A program made the translations under genes and the position numbers. DNA of 52,380 nucleotides, taken from positions 1 through 52,380 of the forward strand of contig DBXB01000053.1 of the NCBI GenBank assembly GCA_002309155.1, given 5' to 3'. Origin of the DNA: Bacteroidales bacterium UBA1223 (GTDB lineage Bacteria > Bacteroidota > Bacteroidia > Bacteroidales > P3). The notes below the pieces were generated by a model that worked only from the letters and a program-made list of their open reading frames with translations, had not been told where the DNA came from and made no database searches. Of the stretch, positions 50,501-52,380 are shown in pieces (positions within the stretch are counted from its first letter, which is position 1; each line of letters opens with the position of its first letter).

Positions 50501-52289
50501 CCGTCAGATTCACATCGTGGGTGAATATGCGAATTTGATGGTTCGTGATTACAATGCGGCACTTCGTTTCGTCAACGACTATTTTACAATGGATTTCCGT
50601 AAGTTCATCAATCAATATTTCAAAGAAGATCGTCGGGCACAGATAGATCAGAACATCACTCCCGCCAAATACAATAAACTCTTTGGTGAACTCTCCAACC
50701 GTCAAAGTGAGATTATTGATGACAAAGAGTCAAAATATATCGTGGTAGCAGCAGGACCAGGAAGCGGTAAGACTCGTGTGTTAGTGCATAAACTGGCATC
50801 ATTGTTGTTGCTTGAGGATGTAAAACACGAGCAACTGCTGATGCTCACGTTCTCAAGAGCCGCGGCAACAGAGTTCAAGAAGCGTCTGATAGATTTGGTT
50901 GGTAATGCCGCACACTATGTAGACATCAAAACATTCCATTCATACAGTTTTGACCTTGTTGGTAAACAGGGAAGTCTGGATGAGGCGAAAGATGTAGTAC
51001 GCCATGCGGCGGAGATGATAGAAAATGGTGAAGTTGAAGCATCGAAAATAGCCAAGAGTGTGCTCGTCATAGATGAGGCTCAGGACATGAGCCAGGATGA
51101 TTTCCGTTTGGTTCAAGCTCTGATGCGACAAAATGAAGAAATGCGAGTCATAGCTGTGGGTGATGATGATCAGAATATCTATGGTTTCCGCGGTTCTGAT
51201 TCACGATACATGCAGTCACTCGTTGAAGAACAGGGTGCCAAGTTATACGAGATGACAGACAACTATCGGTCTGCAAAAGCGGTAGTCGATTGTGCCAACC
51301 GCTATGTACAACGAATTTCTGGTCGTTTGAAACATGCTTCAATCAAATCTGCAACAGGGGAAGATGGCAAGGTAATGACTTTGAAATCGTTTTTGGATGT
51401 TGAAATAAAAGTGGAGGGAAAAACAGCGATACTTACTCGAACCAACGAGGAGACAATGCAGGTGGCTTACGAGTTGGAGCAGAGAAATTTACACGCTACC
51501 ATTGCTCAATCAATGGGAGGCTTTCGTTTTGGCAACCTTGCGGAAGTACGCTATTTCCTTAAGCAACTTGGAGGGAGAAACGAAGTGACCATTTCGAAAG
51601 AGAAATGGAATGAGGCCAAACAACGTACAATTGAAATGTATGCGTCTAGTAGTTGTCTTAGCGTTATGCTACACTTTTTCTCTGACTTTGAGATTACTCA
51701 TCAATTCTATTATTACAGCGACTTGCGTGAATACATTTTCGAGTCGAATATTGAGGATTTCATAGCAACCGATGATAAATCTGTATTTGTAAGCACCATC
51801 CACAAAGCAAAGGGTCGTGAGTTTGATACCGTTTATCTCTTGTCACCACTTCCAGATGGAAGGGATGTCAATGAAATGAGAACTTATTATGTGGGCCTCA
51901 CTCGAGCAAAGAGGAACCTGTATCTGATAACCAATCCTCCTACAGAATATTCTTCGATATCGATAGCATTGAATATGCGTGATGTTTGGCTTGATTTTTT
52001 CAAGGGGCGCAAGGATATTGTGCTTCGCCTCAGGAGTGGTGATAGCATACAATACAAAGACGGATACTTGTTAAATGAACAAGAGACCAATGTGGCCACA
52101 TTATCTGCCTCTGGAAAAGACAAACTCAAGGCGTGGACGGATAAGGGTTACCAAGTGACAACCGCAAAAGTTAGCTATACTTTGGCATGGAAACCTCAAG
52201 ACTCTAATGTCGAATATGCTGTTTGTTTGGCGAATATCGTTCTCACAAAAAGTGATGGTTTTAATAATAATGAATCTATACGAACTTGA
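47571..52289 (+). CDS. DnaQ-like exonuclease / RecQ (SF2) helicase / UvrD (SF1) helicase fusion
   Basis: A 1572-residue protein that joins three DNA-processing modules. Residues 1-130: DEDD exonuclease-like domain (IVFFDTEVN, GHNIINFDLKY, VNDSIKARNLL). A zinc-type cluster C230-C234-C237-C240 (CNTSCGDCEYC) precedes the helicase instead of following it. Residues 255-640: RecQ-like SF2 helicase (FPTGGGKSLTFQLPAL from 286; DEAH 389-392; QEAGRAGRD about 577). Residues 640-1000: winged-helix and helical region. Residues 1040-1540: compact UvrD-like SF1 helicase (GPGSGKT 1062; DEAQD 1168; GDDDQNIYGFRGS; HKAKGREFD 1411; VGLTRAKRNL). Expected to unwind and resect DNA in repair or phage defence. More A/T-ending codons than neighbours suggest transfer. 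Its stop overlaps the NUDIX start. Confidence 0.9.
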   Translation: MIVFFDTEVNPQTKKVADYGAVREDGAVLHSHSKADFDAFVSKCDTVCGHNIINFDLKYTSLRGNPTIIDTLFLSPLLFPKRPYHHLVKDDKLQVDELNNPVNDSIKARNLLNDEVAAWNQLTDNRKEIYYYLLNKTQEFGGFFKYIAYSPNVSWISSIFASKKDWRQLLLKEYEEKVCSNADFETLVKHYPIELAYCLAVIGADDLFSITPAWVIRNYPQVVNVMNRLCNTSCGDCEYCHQRLDAHSGLKEFFGFDEFRILDGVPMQLHAVESAIRGESLLTIFPTGGGKSLTFQLPALMAGRNMHGLTVVISPLQSLMKDQVDNLAALGISDAVTINGLLDPIERATAIEQIADGTANLLYIAPEMLRSKTVERLLMGRNVVRFVIDEAHCFSAWGHDFRVDYLYIGDFIRQLQEKKQLSQPIAVSCFTATAKQKVISDICDYFRAKLGLEFKVFAANAERKNLRYSVLHADTADEKYNLLRSLILGHNCPSIVYVSRTRRTRELAQHLVNDGIRALPFNGKMEATEKVKNQNAFMSGEAQVIVATSAFGMGVDKKDVGLVVHYNISDSLENYVQEAGRAGRDPQMRAECFVLYADSDLDKHFILLNQTKLSISEIQQVWKAIKDLTAKRDKVSCSPLDIARQAGWGDEIDDIETRVKAAIAALEDAGFIQRGSNSPHVFATGIAVKNMDEARRKLMISPLFDEQSREEAARIIKSLISARATAEGRGAEAESRVDYLADILGMNKATVIRNINLMRQDGLLVDSRDMQAWITKGTTVRNLDAMLRLEQFMLQQFSEESRRFSYKELNEDAQNAGMSYSNVKRIRMLLHFMTLKGYIYKQEHSITGYVNVRLQSSIEATKNRFERRMDICRFIVNRLSVQKDVSKDMTLVNFSVVELLQQFIASRQETMFADNEKPTIADIEEALLYLTKTELMKIEGGFIVLYNTMQIGRLVATRTRYGKEQYRLLDEFYKQRIRQIHIVGEYANLMVRDYNAALRFVNDYFTMDFRKFINQYFKEDRRAQIDQNITPAKYNKLFGELSNRQSEIIDDKESKYIVVAAGPGSGKTRVLVHKLASLLLLEDVKHEQLLMLTFSRAAATEFKKRLIDLVGNAAHYVDIKTFHSYSFDLVGKQGSLDEAKDVVRHAAEMIENGEVEASKIAKSVLVIDEAQDMSQDDFRLVQALMRQNEEMRVIAVGDDDQNIYGFRGSDSRYMQSLVEEQGAKLYEMTDNYRSAKAVVDCANRYVQRISGRLKHASIKSATGEDGKVMTLKSFLDVEIKVEGKTAILTRTNEETMQVAYELEQRNLHATIAQSMGGFRFGNLAEVRYFLKQLGGRNEVTISKEKWNEAKQRTIEMYASSSCLSVMLHFFSDFEITHQFYYYSDLREYIFESNIEDFIATDDKSVFVSTIHKAKGREFDTVYLLSPLPDGRDVNEMRTYYVGLTRAKRNLYLITNPPTEYSSISIALNMRDVWLDFFKGRKDIVLRLRSGDSIQYKDGYLLNEQETNVATLSASGKDKLKAWTDKGYQVTTAKVSYTLAWKPQDSNVEYAVCLANIVLTKSDGFNNNESIRT

Positions 52290-52380
52290 AACAGATTGAA
52301 GTTGTTGCAGCGATAATCCGAAAAGGTGATAAGATCTTCGCCACGCAGCGTGGATATGGCGAGTGGAAAGACTGGTGGGA
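52286..52380 (+). CDS. MutT-type NUDIX hydrolase, 5' part only
   Basis: A partial gene cut by the window edge; 31 codons are visible. The TTG start at 52286 overlaps the helicase stop TGA (52287-52289), which implies translational coupling. The visible sequence MKQIEVVAAIIRKGDKIFAT, then QRGYGEWKDWW, is typical of the N-terminus of MutT/(deoxy)nucleoside-triphosphate pyrophosphohydrolases, which remove oxidised nucleotides such as 8-oxo-dGTP. The diagnostic NUDIX box (GxxxxxExxxxREUxEExGU) lies beyond the window, so activity cannot be confirmed. The ATG at 52270 is in another frame and stops quickly. Confidence 0.8.
   Translation, partial: MKQIEVVAAIIRKGDKIFATQRGYGEWKDWW

Overview
The window looks like chromosomal DNA of a Bacteroidales bacterium (phylum Bacteroidota). 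Evidence: promoters of the TTTG-N19/20-TAnnTTTG type (tRNA-Phe, tRNA-Gln, fic), almost no Shine-Dalgarno sequences, the Bacteroidota order bamD-rpoZ(omega)-coaBC, a DUF4249/TonB-receptor pair, a LysM/periplasmic-binding-protein fusion next to guaA, an HU-like/SPOR membrane protein, and a giant protein with a gliding-motility (CHU_C) type C-terminus that implies a type IX secretion system. Genus cannot be fixed from the sequence.

Layout. 1-7.8 kb (mostly minus): a YebC-family gene whose 3' end is tandemly duplicated, an M3 metallopeptidase with a thioredoxin-like lipoprotein, a small secreted YD-like repeat protein (plus), and a SUMF1-fold lipoprotein coupled to glmM. 8-20.2 kb (plus): deoxynucleoside kinase, kdsB, HU/SPOR protein, trmB, a second yebC, rsmI, htpG with inverted repeats in front, and a 1378-residue putative T9SS cargo with six 150-bp repeats. 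20.2-25.6 kb (minus): guaA, LysM protein, lpxC and lpxA; the genes overlap by 4 bases or lie 17 bases apart, so they form one operon. 25.7-32.6 kb (plus): bamD, rpoZ, coaBC, lytic transglycosylase, uvrA, thioesterase. 32.7-42.8 kb (minus): DUF819, YqeY, tRNA-Phe, lspA, DUF3109, a 2-hydroxyacid dehydrogenase, DUF4249, TonB receptor, a voltage-gated channel with a zinc ribbon, and an M16 peptidase. 42.9-46 kb (plus): outer-membrane beta-barrel protein and tRNA-Gln. 46-52.4 kb: an accessory cassette of fic, a 1572-residue exonuclease-RecQ-UvrD fusion and the start of a MutT-type NUDIX gene, with more A/T-ending codons than the housekeeping genes.

The core genes serve envelope building (lpxA, lpxC, kdsB, glmM, bamD, lspA, lytic transglycosylase), nucleotide metabolism (guaA, dNK), RNA modification (trmB, rsmI) and repair (uvrA). 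The most interesting parts are the fic-helicase-NUDIX cassette, where four perfect 11-bp repeats sit inside the Fic linker so that any one-unit change truncates the winged helix, and a family of short tandem repeats. One 9-bp CTAG-anchored unit occurs both as 33 in-frame units in the LysM gene and as a ten-unit non-coding array between uvrA and a thioesterase gene.
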